NCBI RefSeq assembly: GCF_021277265.1
Contig: NZ_JAJSOH010000018.1
Coordinates: forward strand, 62,001-126,000
Direction: 5' to 3'
DNA length: 64,000 nucleotides
Source: Kineosporia rhizophila
Lineage (GTDB): Bacteria > Actinomycetota > Actinomycetes > Actinomycetales > Kineosporiaceae
Shown: piece by piece, positions 52,385 to 62,038 of the stretch
How the letters are laid out: each line of letters begins with the position of its first letter
Numbering within the stretch: position 1 is the first letter of the stretch
Translations under genes and position numbers: made by a program
Notes under the pieces: model-generated
What the model was told of the DNA's origin: nothing
The model's input: the letters and a program-made list of their open reading frames with translations, nothing else
The model's database searches: none

Positions 52385-52436
52385 CTCGCTCGGCCCTTCA
52401 CCCGAGGGGTCGGGCGACCGCCCTGCCGAGGTCCGT

Positions 52437-52600
52437 CGGCGGCCGCTCAGTAAACCCAGACGGACGCCGGGGAACCACCTGGTACCGGATCCACCAGCAG
52501 TCCAGCAGCACCGGATCCGGGCCGCGGGGCGAAGCCGACTCAGCACGAGCCGGCCGGGCATCTTCCGCCCGAGCCCGTCAGCTCACCTGGTAGGCGAGGG
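52437..52600 (+). promoter_or_regulatory. c-di-AMP (ydaO/yuaA-type) riboswitch
   Basis: The conserved elements occur in order: a 5' G-C-C-G-C-T-C segment, GGGGAACCA (about 52469), GGGGCGAAGCC (about 52526) and the 3' block GAGCCCGTCAGCTCACCTGG then TAGGCG (about 52571-52596). These match the ydaO consensus, including the distinctive CCGUCAGCU-ACCU-GUAGGCG end. In actinobacteria this class usually controls cell-wall hydrolase genes (RpfA, NlpC/P60) and switches expression off when c-di-AMP is high. Boundaries are approximate. Confidence 0.85.
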
Positions 52601-52615
52601 AAGGACACCACCTCT

Positions 52616-53467
52616 TTGGAGAAATCGCGCGTTCGAAGATCCGTCATGCCGCTCGGCGCCGTGGTCACCGGAGCAGCGTTGACACTCACCGGAGGCATCC
52701 CGGCGCTCGCAGCCGACGGATCCACCGCCGCGGGCGGCACCGACGAGGCCCAGCAGAAGAGCGCAGGCCTGAAGACCGCCACCGTCAAGGTGAGCGACAC
52801 CGAGACGGCGAAGATCACGCGCAAGGCGACTGCGAAGTCCAGCGCGCGGTACACGAAGAAGATCAAGGCGACCGCGAAGGTGACGGCCTGGTCCACGCGG
52901 ACCGCCAAGGTCACCCGCACGGTCACGGTCACCACGAGCGCCTCCGACTACGACACGGCGGTCGCCGAGGCCCGGACCGAGGCCAAGAAGAAGGCGCACG
53001 CGCGGGCGAGGTCGGCCGCCATCGCCGAGGCCAAGAAGCAGGCCGTCGCCAGCTCCCGGCAGAAGGCCAAGCACCGCGCCGAGAACAAGGCGGAGCGGCT
53101 GGCCTTCGAGAAATTCGGCCAGGAGGTCGTGGCCGACGCCGCGAAGCTCAAGGGCACGCCCTACCGCTGGGGCGGCACCACCACCAGCGGCTTCGACTGC
53201 TCCGGCTACGTGGGTTACGTGATGCGCCAGTCCGGCGTGACGCACCTGAGCCGGACGTCGCACGCGATGCGGGGCGACACCAAGAAGATCTCCAAGCGCG
53301 CCAAGAAGAAGGGCGACCTGGTGTTCTTCGCCAACAGCGGGGGCAAGGTCTACCACGTGGGCATCTACGCCGGCGCGGGCAAGATCTGGCACTCCCCCGG
53401 CTCGGGCCGCTCGGTCACCAAGGCCGACATCTGGACCTCGAGCTACACCGTCGGGCGCGTGGCCTGA
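52616..53467 (+). CDS. Secreted NlpC/P60 peptidoglycan hydrolase
   Basis: 283 residues from TTG 52616 (AAGGA 10 bp upstream); ATG 52646 is a shorter alternative but would lose the basic n-region of the signal peptide. Signal peptide about 1-33 ending P-A-L-A-A-D. A Lys/Ala/Thr-rich, highly basic helical region (50-160) probably binds the wall. The catalytic domain has Cys195 in G-F-D-C-S-G-Y, His247 in V-Y-H-V-G-I-Y and His259 in I-W-H-S-P. It should cleave D-gamma-Glu-DAP bonds in stem peptides. Expression is likely controlled by the c-di-AMP riboswitch in its leader. Confidence 0.92.
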   Translation: MEKSRVRRSVMPLGAVVTGAALTLTGGIPALAADGSTAAGGTDEAQQKSAGLKTATVKVSDTETAKITRKATAKSSARYTKKIKATAKVTAWSTRTAKVTRTVTVTTSASDYDTAVAEARTEAKKKAHARARSAAIAEAKKQAVASSRQKAKHRAENKAERLAFEKFGQEVVADAAKLKGTPYRWGGTTTSGFDCSGYVGYVMRQSGVTHLSRTSHAMRGDTKKISKRAKKKGDLVFFANSGGKVYHVGIYAGAGKIWHSPGSGRSVTKADIWTSSYTVGRVA

Positions 53468-53534
53468 CCGATCAGCACCCTCGGGGTCCAGACAGTGGGC
53501 CCTGATCGTCCACAACCCCCTCCGGTGGACGAAA

Positions 53535-53573
53535 CAGAAGGCCGGGACCCGTAGCGCGGGTCCCGGCCTTCTG
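53535..53573. terminator. Bidirectional terminator between NlpC/P60 and mdh
   Basis: CAGAAGGCCGGGACCCG (53535-53551) and CGGGTCCCGGCCTTCTG (53557-53573) form a perfect 17-bp stem with a TAGCG loop. It lies between convergent genes and can terminate both transcripts. T-tracts are short. Confidence 0.85.
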
Positions 53574-53607
53574 GCGTTCCTCAGGTCCGACCAGAGTCAG
53601 ACCTGGA

Positions 53608-54642
<1,035 letters not shown>

Positions 54643-54673
54643 CTATCCAGGCGACCGGCCCGGATCTGCAGGG

Positions 54674-54683
54674 TGTCCGGACA
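54674..54683. promoter_or_regulatory. TGTCCGGACA palindrome upstream of mdh
   Basis: Perfect 10-bp palindrome between the monooxygenase stop and the mdh start, 70 bp before the mdh ATG and about 28 bp upstream of its TAGGGT box, so it would overlap or flank the -35 region. Identical to sites at 24496 and 52291. Confidence 0.5.
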
Positions 54684-54689
54684 GCTACG

Positions 54690-56240
54690 TCACACAGCCG
54701 GGCGCGAGGCATCACGGGAGCGGCCGGAGCCCACGGCCAGGATCACCCGGTCGGGCCGCAGCAGCACGAAGTCCAGATCCTGGGCGTCCAGCCACTGCCG
54801 GACCAAGGGCAGCCCCCCGGCCCGCACCACCCGAGCCCCCAGTTGAGCCCCCAACCCTGCCCCCAAACCTGCCCTCAAACCGTCTGCCGGGACGTCCTCG
54901 CGGCGGGTCAGCAGCGCGAACCCGGTTCCGAGAAGGTCGTCCAGGCGAGTATCGGGGCCGACACCGAAATTGGGGACGAGGGTGCCCACCAACGACCGGA
55001 ACGCCGGCCGGCGAGGTGCGAGCGGCCCAGAACGAAGGGGCGGGCTGGTGCCGGCCAGGATGCGGCTGGTGAGCTTCTCGGATCGCCCCGCGGCGCGCAG
55101 CACCGGGCCCAGACGAGCAGCGACGGGGGACGACATGAGGCCCCCGGCCAGGGCGGCGAGCCGGATGAGGGTGGTTGCGTGCGGGGCTCTTTCGGCCTGG
55201 TAGCTGTCGAGCAGCCAGTCGTTGGCCGCCCCGCGCAGCACCATGGCCAGCTTCCAGCTGAGGTTGGCCGCGTCGCGCAGCCCGGAACCGAGCCCCTGCC
55301 CGATGAAGGGCGGGGTGAGATGGGCCGCGTCGCCCACGAGGAACACCCGGTCGCGGCGCCAGCGGTCGGCGACGGCCGCCCGGAAGGTGTATTCGGCGGT
55401 ACGCAACACCTGGTGAGTGACCGCATGGGTCGCATGGACGGCGTGCACCGCATGGCGGGACGGACCGAGCCACGGGGCGACGAGTTCGGCCCGGCGCTCG
55501 GTGAGTTCGTCGATGGTCTCGCCCGGGCGCATACGGAACTCCCAGCGCAGCCGCTGCTCGCCCACCCTGAGGTAGGTGGCGGGCCGGGCCGGATCGCAGA
55601 TCTGCTCCACCCCGTCCCACGGGCGCACCGGCGCCGGCCCGAGAACGTCCAGCACGAACCAGGTCTGGTCCGGGGCCAAGGTCCGGAACCTCGAGCCGAT
55701 GGCACTGCGCACCAGACTGCCCGCCCCGTCACACCCCACAACAGCCTCAGCAGCCAGGACACCAGCCCCCACCTCGGCAGCACCCAACTCATCAGAGCTG
55801 GACGTTCGCACCCAGCGCACCCGGCAACCAGCACCCGCCCCGCCCCCCTCCACCCCGGTGACCGTCACCCCACGCCGCAGCTCGATCAGCGGGTCCTGCG
55901 AAACCGCTTTCAGCAGGATCTCTTCCAGCGCGGGCTGATCGAAAAGGTTGGCCTGAGGATATCCGTGGGCACCGACAGTCTCGGAGCGCCGGAACTCGGC
56001 GAGGGGTTCGTGCCGGGCGTCCAGCAGTCGCAGACCGGCGGCCGGGCGGCTGATCCGGACGAATTCTGCGGCCACACCGGCGCTCTGGAGGATACGGACG
56101 CACTCGTCGTCCAGATGAACGGCCCGGGGCAGGGGGTACGGGCGGTGGTGGCGTTCCAGCAGCAGCACCTGCACGCCCTGGCGGGCGAGCAGGAGCGCGG
56201 TCACCATCCCGGCCGGCCCGGCACCGACGATGATGACCAC
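54690..56240 (-). CDS. FAD-dependent aromatic monooxygenase (MhpA/PheA-like)
   Basis: 516 residues. The FAD-binding motif V-I-I-V-G-A-G-P-A-G-M is at 2-12, the ribityl-binding G-D-A-A-H-L-T-P-P near 290 and the D-G motif V-G-C-D-G-A-G-S-L-V near 168. The C-terminal thioredoxin-like domain is shortened. This class hydroxylates phenolic or polyketide aromatics with NAD(P)H and O2. No ring-cleavage genes are adjacent. GTG start is 9 bp after the stop of the large kinase gene, so they may be co-transcribed. Confidence 0.88.
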   Translation of the reverse strand: MVIIVGAGPAGMVTALLLARQGVQVLLLERHHRPYPLPRAVHLDDECVRILQSAGVAAEFVRISRPAAGLRLLDARHEPLAEFRRSETVGAHGYPQANLFDQPALEEILLKAVSQDPLIELRRGVTVTGVEGGGAGAGCRVRWVRTSSSDELGAAEVGAGVLAAEAVVGCDGAGSLVRSAIGSRFRTLAPDQTWFVLDVLGPAPVRPWDGVEQICDPARPATYLRVGEQRLRWEFRMRPGETIDELTERRAELVAPWLGPSRHAVHAVHATHAVTHQVLRTAEYTFRAAVADRWRRDRVFLVGDAAHLTPPFIGQGLGSGLRDAANLSWKLAMVLRGAANDWLLDSYQAERAPHATTLIRLAALAGGLMSSPVAARLGPVLRAAGRSEKLTSRILAGTSPPLRSGPLAPRRPAFRSLVGTLVPNFGVGPDTRLDDLLGTGFALLTRREDVPADGLRAGLGAGLGAQLGARVVRAGGLPLVRQWLDAQDLDFVLLRPDRVILAVGSGRSRDASRPAV

Positions 56241-56249
56241 GCCCCGACG

Positions 56250-59200
56250 CTACCCCGCCTTACGCTCCGGCGCCCCCGCGGAGGGTTCGGGCTCGGACTC
56301 GTCCTGCTCCTGGAACCAGACCCGGTTGCGGCCGTTCTGCTTGGCCTTGTACAGCCCCTGGTCGGCCCGGGAGAGCAGGGCGTCCAGGGCGGTGTCGTCC
56401 TCCAGCAGGAAGGTCATGCCCACGCTGACCGTGACGTCCAGGGGTCCGCTGCGGGTCTGCACCGGCTCCTCGGCGATGCAGGCACGCAGACGCTCGGGCA
56501 GCGTGCCGTCCGCCTGCTCGCCCTGCAGCAGCACCGCGAACTCCTCACCGCCGTAGCGGCCCAGCACGTCGGTCTTACGGATCTGGGCGCGGAACCGCTC
56601 GGCCACCGTCTTGATCACGTCGTCACCGGTCGGGTGACCGTAGGTGTCGTTGACCTTCTTGAAGTGGTCGATGTCGATCATCAGGGCGGTGAGCGAGCGG
56701 CCCTGGCGCTTGGCCCCGGCCAGGTCGCGGGCGCCCACCTCGAAGAAGCGACGCCGGTTGGGCACCCCGGTCAGCTCGTCCACCACCGCCAGGTTCTGCA
56801 CCTGCTGGAACAGCGTGGAGTTGTCGTAGGCGCTCATCCCCTGCGCGGCCAGCACCGCGGCCGTGGTGATGTTCTCCGACAGCGCGGCCGAACCGGTGGT
56901 GGCCACCAGCAGCACGCCCAGGTCGTTGCGGCGTGAGCGCATCGGCACGGCGATCCACGAGCTCGCACTGCCCAGCTGGGGCATCAGCCCGGCCGGAATC
57001 AGCTCGGGGTTGCCCACCCGGGGCTGCTGCAGGGCCAGCAGACCACGCAGCCGGGCGTCCTCGTCGATCTTGATCGGGCGCTCGTCGCCGGCGTCGCGCA
57101 GCAGGAACACCCCGTCCCGGACCGACAGCAGCCAGGCCCGGTCCGCACCGAGCACCGGCCCGGTGGCGTTCAGCAGCTCGGAGACCAGCTTCTCCGGGTC
57201 GTCGAGGCGCTCGGCCATCTCCCGCAGGGCGTCGCGCAGGTTGTTGGCCACCTCCCGCTCACGGTCGGCGGTCTCCACGGTGATCTGCAGCTCGGCCATC
57301 CGCGCGGTCTCCATCGAGGTCGCGATGTGGTTGGTCAGCGCCGACAGGATGTCCACGTCGCCGGAGGTGAAGATGCCCTTGGCCACCTGGCTGTCCAGGT
57401 AGACCACCCCGGTCATCCGGCCGTCCACCTTCATCGGCGCGGCCAGCACCGAGCGCAGGCCGTGCGCGACCACGCTCTTGGTGCCCAGCACGGCGCCCTC
57501 CTCGGTGCCGGTGAAGACCTGGGCCTGGCCGGTCTGGCGGACCCGGTCGACCAGGGTCGTGCTGTAGCCGGTCAGCTCGGGCACGTCCCGGCCGTCGGCG
57601 TCGCGGCCCAGGTAGGCCACCAGCCCGCCGGCCAGGCTGGCCTCGGCGTCGTCCTCGGGCACCAGGAACAGGTAGGCGCGGTCGGCCGAGAGCAGCTTGA
57701 TCGTCTCGTCCAGGGCGATCCGGGCCAGCACCCGCGGGTCGAGCACCTTGCCCGCGGCGGCGCTGACGGTCTGCAGGGCCTGCAGCCGCTGCCGCTCGTG
57801 CCCGGCGCTGTAGCTGCCGCCGTGGCTGCTGCTGCTCGTGCCGCCGCCGGAGGTACCCAGCCAGTCGGTGCCGAGCGCGAACTCGGTGCCGACCTGCTGG
57901 GCCCGGTGCGGCCAGCCCTCGCCGACCGCGATCGCGTAGGCGTGCTGGGCCTGCCGGCGGGCCTCCGGGCTGCCCGGGGTGCCCAGGGCGGCCAGTGCCC
58001 GGGCCCGTACCCGGGCCACCTCGAACGCCACGGTCGGGGCGTCCGGGGTGAGGACCAGCCCGATCCCGGCCAGCTCGGCCAGGGCACTGCCGGGGCGGCC
58101 CTCGGCCACCTCCAGGTCGGCCCGCAGCAGGGTGGCCAGGGCCACCAGCTCGGGGGCGCCCCGGTGCCGGCCGGCCTGGCGCACCGCGTGCCGGGCCACC
58201 TCCAGCCGGGCCTCGCGCTCGTCCTCGTCGGCGTTGCGCAGCTGGCTGAGCCGGCCCGCCGCGATCAGGAAGAAGATCGGGTGATGGGCCCGGAAGACCT
58301 CTTCGGGCGTCGGGTGGGCGCCCTCGACCTCGGCCGCGACCGTGTCGAAGAGGGTTCCGAAGTCACGCTGCTCGGCCAGCTGGAACAGGGTGGCCAGCTG
58401 GCGCAGCATGTCCAGCGAGGGCACCCGCTCGCAGATCTGCCGGATCTGCCGCAGCTCGGCGCCGGCCTCGGGGAAGCGGCCCAGCAGCGAGAGGGTCAGC
58501 GGGGCGGCCACGACGAACGGGGTGGCGTCGACGTTGCGGCCGGTCTGCCGGTTGCGGCCGCGGTCCAGCCAGTGCTGGGCCTCGGTGGTGCGGCCCATCA
58601 GGACGGCGCGGGTGCTGAACACCGCCACGGCGTCCAGCTCCTGGCCCAGGTCCATCCAGGGCCCGTCGGCCTCCATCTCCCGGGTCCACTGCACGCCGTC
58701 GTCGAGACCGCCCCCGTACAGCGCCAGTCCGCGCACGTAGGAGTTGGACGCGCGCTGGCTGGGCAGTTCCGAGATCGGGTCGGCGTCCATCCTCCGGAAC
58801 GCCCTCCGGGCGCTGGAACGCCGCCCGCCGAACGCCGCCACCATGCCGAAACTGGCCTGGGCGCTGACGTTCGCGGCCCCCGGCCCGAGCTGCACGGCCA
58901 GGGCCCGGGCCCGCAGCGCGTGGGCCAGGGCGAGCTGCCGGTCGCGCACGAACAGCGCCACGAACGACGCGGTGGAGTGCAGTTGCACGGTGACCAGCAG
59001 ACGGACCCGCTGCTCCTCGGAAAGATCACGAGCACCAGTCAGACCAGTGAGCCCCCGGAGCCGGGCCCCGACGAACCGCAGCCAGGAACCGGTCAGCAGC
59101 GCCGGCCGGGAACCGGGCAGCCCGACCCCGAGCTCGGCCAGGCCCAGCCCGACGGCGTGCAGCGCGGCCGCGTTGTCCCAGTCGTCCTTGTGCAGATCGG

Positions 59201-61805
59201 CCAGCAGGGCGAACATCTCGGCCCGGGTGATCGGGTCGGTCTCCCCGGCCAGCGCCTGCTCGGTCCGGTTGCGCGCGGCCTCCAGCCGGCCGTTCTGCTT
59301 CAGCGCGTGGGCCAGCTCGATCAGGAACGAGCCCGGCGGCCGGGCCCGCAGACCGGCCGCGAACTCCAGGAAGTTGATCGCCTCGTTGGGGGCGTGGTTG
59401 GCCAGGGCCAGCTGCCCGGCCCGCCAGGCGGCCTCGAAGATCTTGTCCAGACGCTCGTCGCTGGCCGGGTCGCACTGCATGTAGTGGTGCGCGATCGCGT
59501 ACGTGTGCTCCGGCCGCGCGGTCGCCGTCGAGGGCGGGGCGTGCTCCAGCGACTGGGCGATCCGCAGGTGCAGGGCGGCCAGCTCGTCGTCACCGAGCTG
59601 GGCCTGCAGCGCCTGCCGCACCCGGTCGTGCAGGAACACGTAGGAACCGCCGTCGCGCATGTCGATCAGGCGCTGCCCGACCGCCTCGGACAGCGCCGGC
59701 AGCACCTCCTCGTCGGTCAGGCCGAGCACCGAGGCGAGGATGTCGCCGTGGAACTCGTTGCCCACCACCGCGGCGGTGACCAGCAGCTCGTAGGTGCCCG
59801 GGGCGAGGTTCTGCAGCCGGGTCAGGACCAGGCCGACCGCGTCCTGCGGCAGCTCCAGCCGGTCCAGCCCGTCCTCGTCGAGTTTCCAGCTGCCCCAGGA
59901 GGGTTCGAGCAGACCGGCGTCGATCACCGCGCTCAGGTACTCACCGGCCACGAACGGGTTGCCGTTGCTGCGCCGGGCCAGGATCTCGACCAGCCGGGAA
60001 CCGGCCTCCAGGCCGGGGATCAGGGAGCGGATCTGCTCGCCGATCGCCTCCTCGTCGAGCTCCACCACCGGGACCTCGACGTCCAGGGCCAGACCGGCCG
60101 CGTGGTAGAAGGACCCCAGGCCCTCGGCGTACTCCACCTCGTCACGGCTGGCCGCCAGGATCAGCACCTTGCTGCCCTTGCCCTCGGCGATCTGCCCGGC
60201 CAGGTGGGCCACCACCTGGCGGGAGCCGGCGTCCAGCCACTGCACGTCGTCCAGGAACAGCAGCAGGTCGCCCGCCTCCCGGGCGAGCGCGGCCAGGAAT
60301 CCGGCGATGGCCACGGCGAACTGGCTCTCGTTCACCGGCTCGGGCTCGACGCCCGCTGAAGTGTCGGAACCTCCGGCAGCCCCCCGGGCGGCCGGCCCGA
60401 CCAGCCCGGACCGGGAGGTCAGGTTGGCCTTGCCCTTGAGCGTGTCGGAGCCGTTGAGGATGGCCTCCAGCCCGGGCGCGATCCGGCCGAGCATCGAGGG
60501 GGACCAGCCGGCCGAGGCGGCGCGGATCCGGGCCCGCCGCCGCCAGCGGTCGCCCACCGGCATGCGGGCGATCTCCTGCAGGTAGTTCAGCACCGCGTCG
60601 CGGATCGGGGCGAACGGCACCGGGCTGTCCGGTACGCAGCTGGCCTGCAGCACCAGGCTGCCGGAGGCCCGCACCTGGCTGAGCAGCTCGCTGACCAGCC
60701 GGGTCTTGCCGGTACCGCCGCCGCCGTGCACCAGGGCCAGACCGCTGCGGCCGTTGCGCACCTCGTTCCAGCGCCCGGACAGGATGCTCAGCTCGGAATT
60801 GCGCCCGAACAGCGGGGGTTCGGCCCCTCCCGGGGTCAGCGCCTCGCCGCGGCGCGGGGCGCCGGTCAGCGCGCGCAGGTCGGCGGCCAGGTCACGACCG
60901 GACTGGTAGCGGTCGTCCGGGTCCTTCTGCAGCAGTGTGGCCACGATCTCGGCGAGCGCCGGCTGGATGCTCGGCACCAGCTCGGTCAGGTCCGGGGCGG
61001 GGGCCACCGCGTGCAGACGCAGCAGCTCACCCACGTCGCTGCTCTTGAACGGCAGCACCCCGGACAGCGCCTCGAACATGATCACGCCGAGCGAGTACAG
61101 GTCGGAGCGGTTGTCGACCGGGCGCTTGAGCGTGCCGCCCTGCTCCGGCGCGGAGTAGGCCAGCGTGCCCACCGCCACCCCGGCGTCGCTCTGGCCCCGG
61201 GCCGTCAGGCCGAAGTCGATCAGCCGGGCCTCGCCGCCGGTCATGATGATCACGTTGGCCGGCTTCAGGTCGCGGTGGACCAGGCCCTTGTCGTGCACCG
61301 CGGACAGCGGCTCGACGATGTCGAGGGTGAGCGCGACCACCTTCTCCGGGGTCAGCGCGCCGCCCTCCAGCACCTCCGACAGCGCCCGGCCCAGCACCAG
61401 GTCCATCACCAGGTAGGGCCGGCGGTCGAGGGCCCCGACCTCGTAGACCCGCAGCAGCCCGGGGTGGTTGACCCCGCCCAGCAGCGCCGCCTCCCGCCGG
61501 AAGGCCACCTCGGCCTCGTGCGAGTCGGCCAGCGGCTTGTCCAGGATCTTCAGGGCGTACTCGGCCCCCGGTCGTCCCTGGGCATCGTCCTCGAGGCGGC
61601 GGACCTTGAACACGGTGCTCTCCGCGCCGCTGCCGAGCTGCTCGACGATCTCGAACCCGGCGAGCACCGGGTGGCCGTGCGGCGTCCGCCCGTCCCGGGA
61701 CTCCCGGGCACCCGGGACGCGGGCGGTCGCACCGGCCCGGGACGGCGGAAGAACCTGGCGGCTGGAAGTCACGTTCCTCTTATCGGCCCAAGAGCTGCCG
61801 GTCAT
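56250..61805 (-). CDS. Hybrid Ser/Thr kinase - AAA ATPase - GAF - diguanylate cyclase protein
   Basis: 1851 residues from ATG 61805; ATG 61841 would add twelve. Domains in order: protein kinase (about 50-310, with H-R-D-L-K-P-A-N and L-I-D-F-G intact), AAA/STAND ATPase (about 335-790: G-G-G-G-T-G-K-T, L-F-L-D-D-V-Q-W-L-D), a helical TPR-like region (about 800-1290), a GAF domain (about 1330-1500), a second GAF-like domain (about 1520-1680) and a C-terminal GGDEF domain. The last has R-K-T-D, the inhibitory I-site, five residues before G-G-E-E-F, so c-di-GMP synthesis with product inhibition is likely. It links phosphorylation, STAND-type sensing and c-di-GMP in one chain. Cytoplasmic; no membrane helix. 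Confidence 0.9.
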   Translation of the reverse strand: MTGSSWADKRNVTSSRQVLPPSRAGATARVPGARESRDGRTPHGHPVLAGFEIVEQLGSGAESTVFKVRRLEDDAQGRPGAEYALKILDKPLADSHEAEVAFRREAALLGGVNHPGLLRVYEVGALDRRPYLVMDLVLGRALSEVLEGGALTPEKVVALTLDIVEPLSAVHDKGLVHRDLKPANVIIMTGGEARLIDFGLTARGQSDAGVAVGTLAYSAPEQGGTLKRPVDNRSDLYSLGVIMFEALSGVLPFKSSDVGELLRLHAVAPAPDLTELVPSIQPALAEIVATLLQKDPDDRYQSGRDLAADLRALTGAPRRGEALTPGGAEPPLFGRNSELSILSGRWNEVRNGRSGLALVHGGGGTGKTRLVSELLSQVRASGSLVLQASCVPDSPVPFAPIRDAVLNYLQEIARMPVGDRWRRRARIRAASAGWSPSMLGRIAPGLEAILNGSDTLKGKANLTSRSGLVGPAARGAAGGSDTSAGVEPEPVNESQFAVAIAGFLAALAREAGDLLLFLDDVQWLDAGSRQVVAHLAGQIAEGKGSKVLILAASRDEVEYAEGLGSFYHAAGLALDVEVPVVELDEEAIGEQIRSLIPGLEAGSRLVEILARRSNGNPFVAGEYLSAVIDAGLLEPSWGSWKLDEDGLDRLELPQDAVGLVLTRLQNLAPGTYELLVTAAVVGNEFHGDILASVLGLTDEEVLPALSEAVGQRLIDMRDGGSYVFLHDRVRQALQAQLGDDELAALHLRIAQSLEHAPPSTATARPEHTYAIAHHYMQCDPASDERLDKIFEAAWRAGQLALANHAPNEAINFLEFAAGLRARPPGSFLIELAHALKQNGRLEAARNRTEQALAGETDPITRAEMFALLADLHKDDWDNAAALHAVGLGLAELGVGLPGSRPALLTGSWLRFVGARLRGLTGLTGARDLSEEQRVRLLVTVQLHSTASFVALFVRDRQLALAHALRARALAVQLGPGAANVSAQASFGMVAAFGGRRSSARRAFRRMDADPISELPSQRASNSYVRGLALYGGGLDDGVQWTREMEADGPWMDLGQELDAVAVFSTRAVLMGRTTEAQHWLDRGRNRQTGRNVDATPFVVAAPLTLSLLGRFPEAGAELRQIRQICERVPSLDMLRQLATLFQLAEQRDFGTLFDTVAAEVEGAHPTPEEVFRAHHPIFFLIAAGRLSQLRNADEDEREARLEVARHAVRQAGRHRGAPELVALATLLRADLEVAEGRPGSALAELAGIGLVLTPDAPTVAFEVARVRARALAALGTPGSPEARRQAQHAYAIAVGEGWPHRAQQVGTEFALGTDWLGTSGGGTSSSSHGGSYSAGHERQRLQALQTVSAAAGKVLDPRVLARIALDETIKLLSADRAYLFLVPEDDAEASLAGGLVAYLGRDADGRDVPELTGYSTTLVDRVRQTGQAQVFTGTEEGAVLGTKSVVAHGLRSVLAAPMKVDGRMTGVVYLDSQVAKGIFTSGDVDILSALTNHIATSMETARMAELQITVETADREREVANNLRDALREMAERLDDPEKLVSELLNATGPVLGADRAWLLSVRDGVFLLRDAGDERPIKIDEDARLRGLLALQQPRVGNPELIPAGLMPQLGSASSWIAVPMRSRRNDLGVLLVATTGSAALSENITTAAVLAAQGMSAYDNSTLFQQVQNLAVVDELTGVPNRRRFFEVGARDLAGAKRQGRSLTALMIDIDHFKKVNDTYGHPTGDDVIKTVAERFRAQIRKTDVLGRYGGEEFAVLLQGEQADGTLPERLRACIAEEPVQTRSGPLDVTVSVGMTFLLEDDTALDALLSRADQGLYKAKQNGRNRVWFQEQDESEPEPSAGAPERKAG

Positions 61806-62009
61806 GAGGAATTCTGGAAGTCCCCCTCCCGGGGGACACATCTTCGCAGGTCAGGCGTTAGAACCGGGTGAGCGGCCGCGGGGTTTGAGGCGATATGAGG
61901 CCGGAGGGCACCGTCGGCGGACAGTGAGCACGGCCCGCCGCACTGCTCCGGACGAGCTACCCGGGCCGCAGGCCACGTCACTGTCTGCCCACGGCGAACG
62001 CGGAACTAC

Positions 62010-62025
62010 GTAATCGTGTAATCGT
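62010..62025 (+). repeat. Tandem 8-bp repeat in the lon leader
   Basis: GTAATCGT is repeated twice without spacer, 13 bp before the lon start codon. It is AT-rich against its surroundings. It may be an operator or slippage site. No HspR/HAIR palindrome is seen. Confidence 0.45.
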
Positions 62026-62038
62026 CGTTGGAGCCGAC

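Larger units (their letters stand above)
52023..52615 (+). other. 593-bp intergenic regulatory region
   Basis: No gene is present. In order it contains the GH26 terminator, an AT-rich stretch with several GATCAC elements (52098, 52236, 52333 and 52349), the 16-bp palindrome at 52288, a promoter with -35 and -10 boxes at 52357-52384 and the c-di-AMP riboswitch at about 52437-52600. GATCAC elements may belong to a CRP-like or other operator, but no complete TGTGA-N6-TCACA site is seen. Confidence 0.7.

Noticed and set aside
61981-62038. HAIR/HspR operator before lon
   Set aside because: No CTTGAGT/ACTCAAG pair; only an 8-bp tandem repeat is seen.
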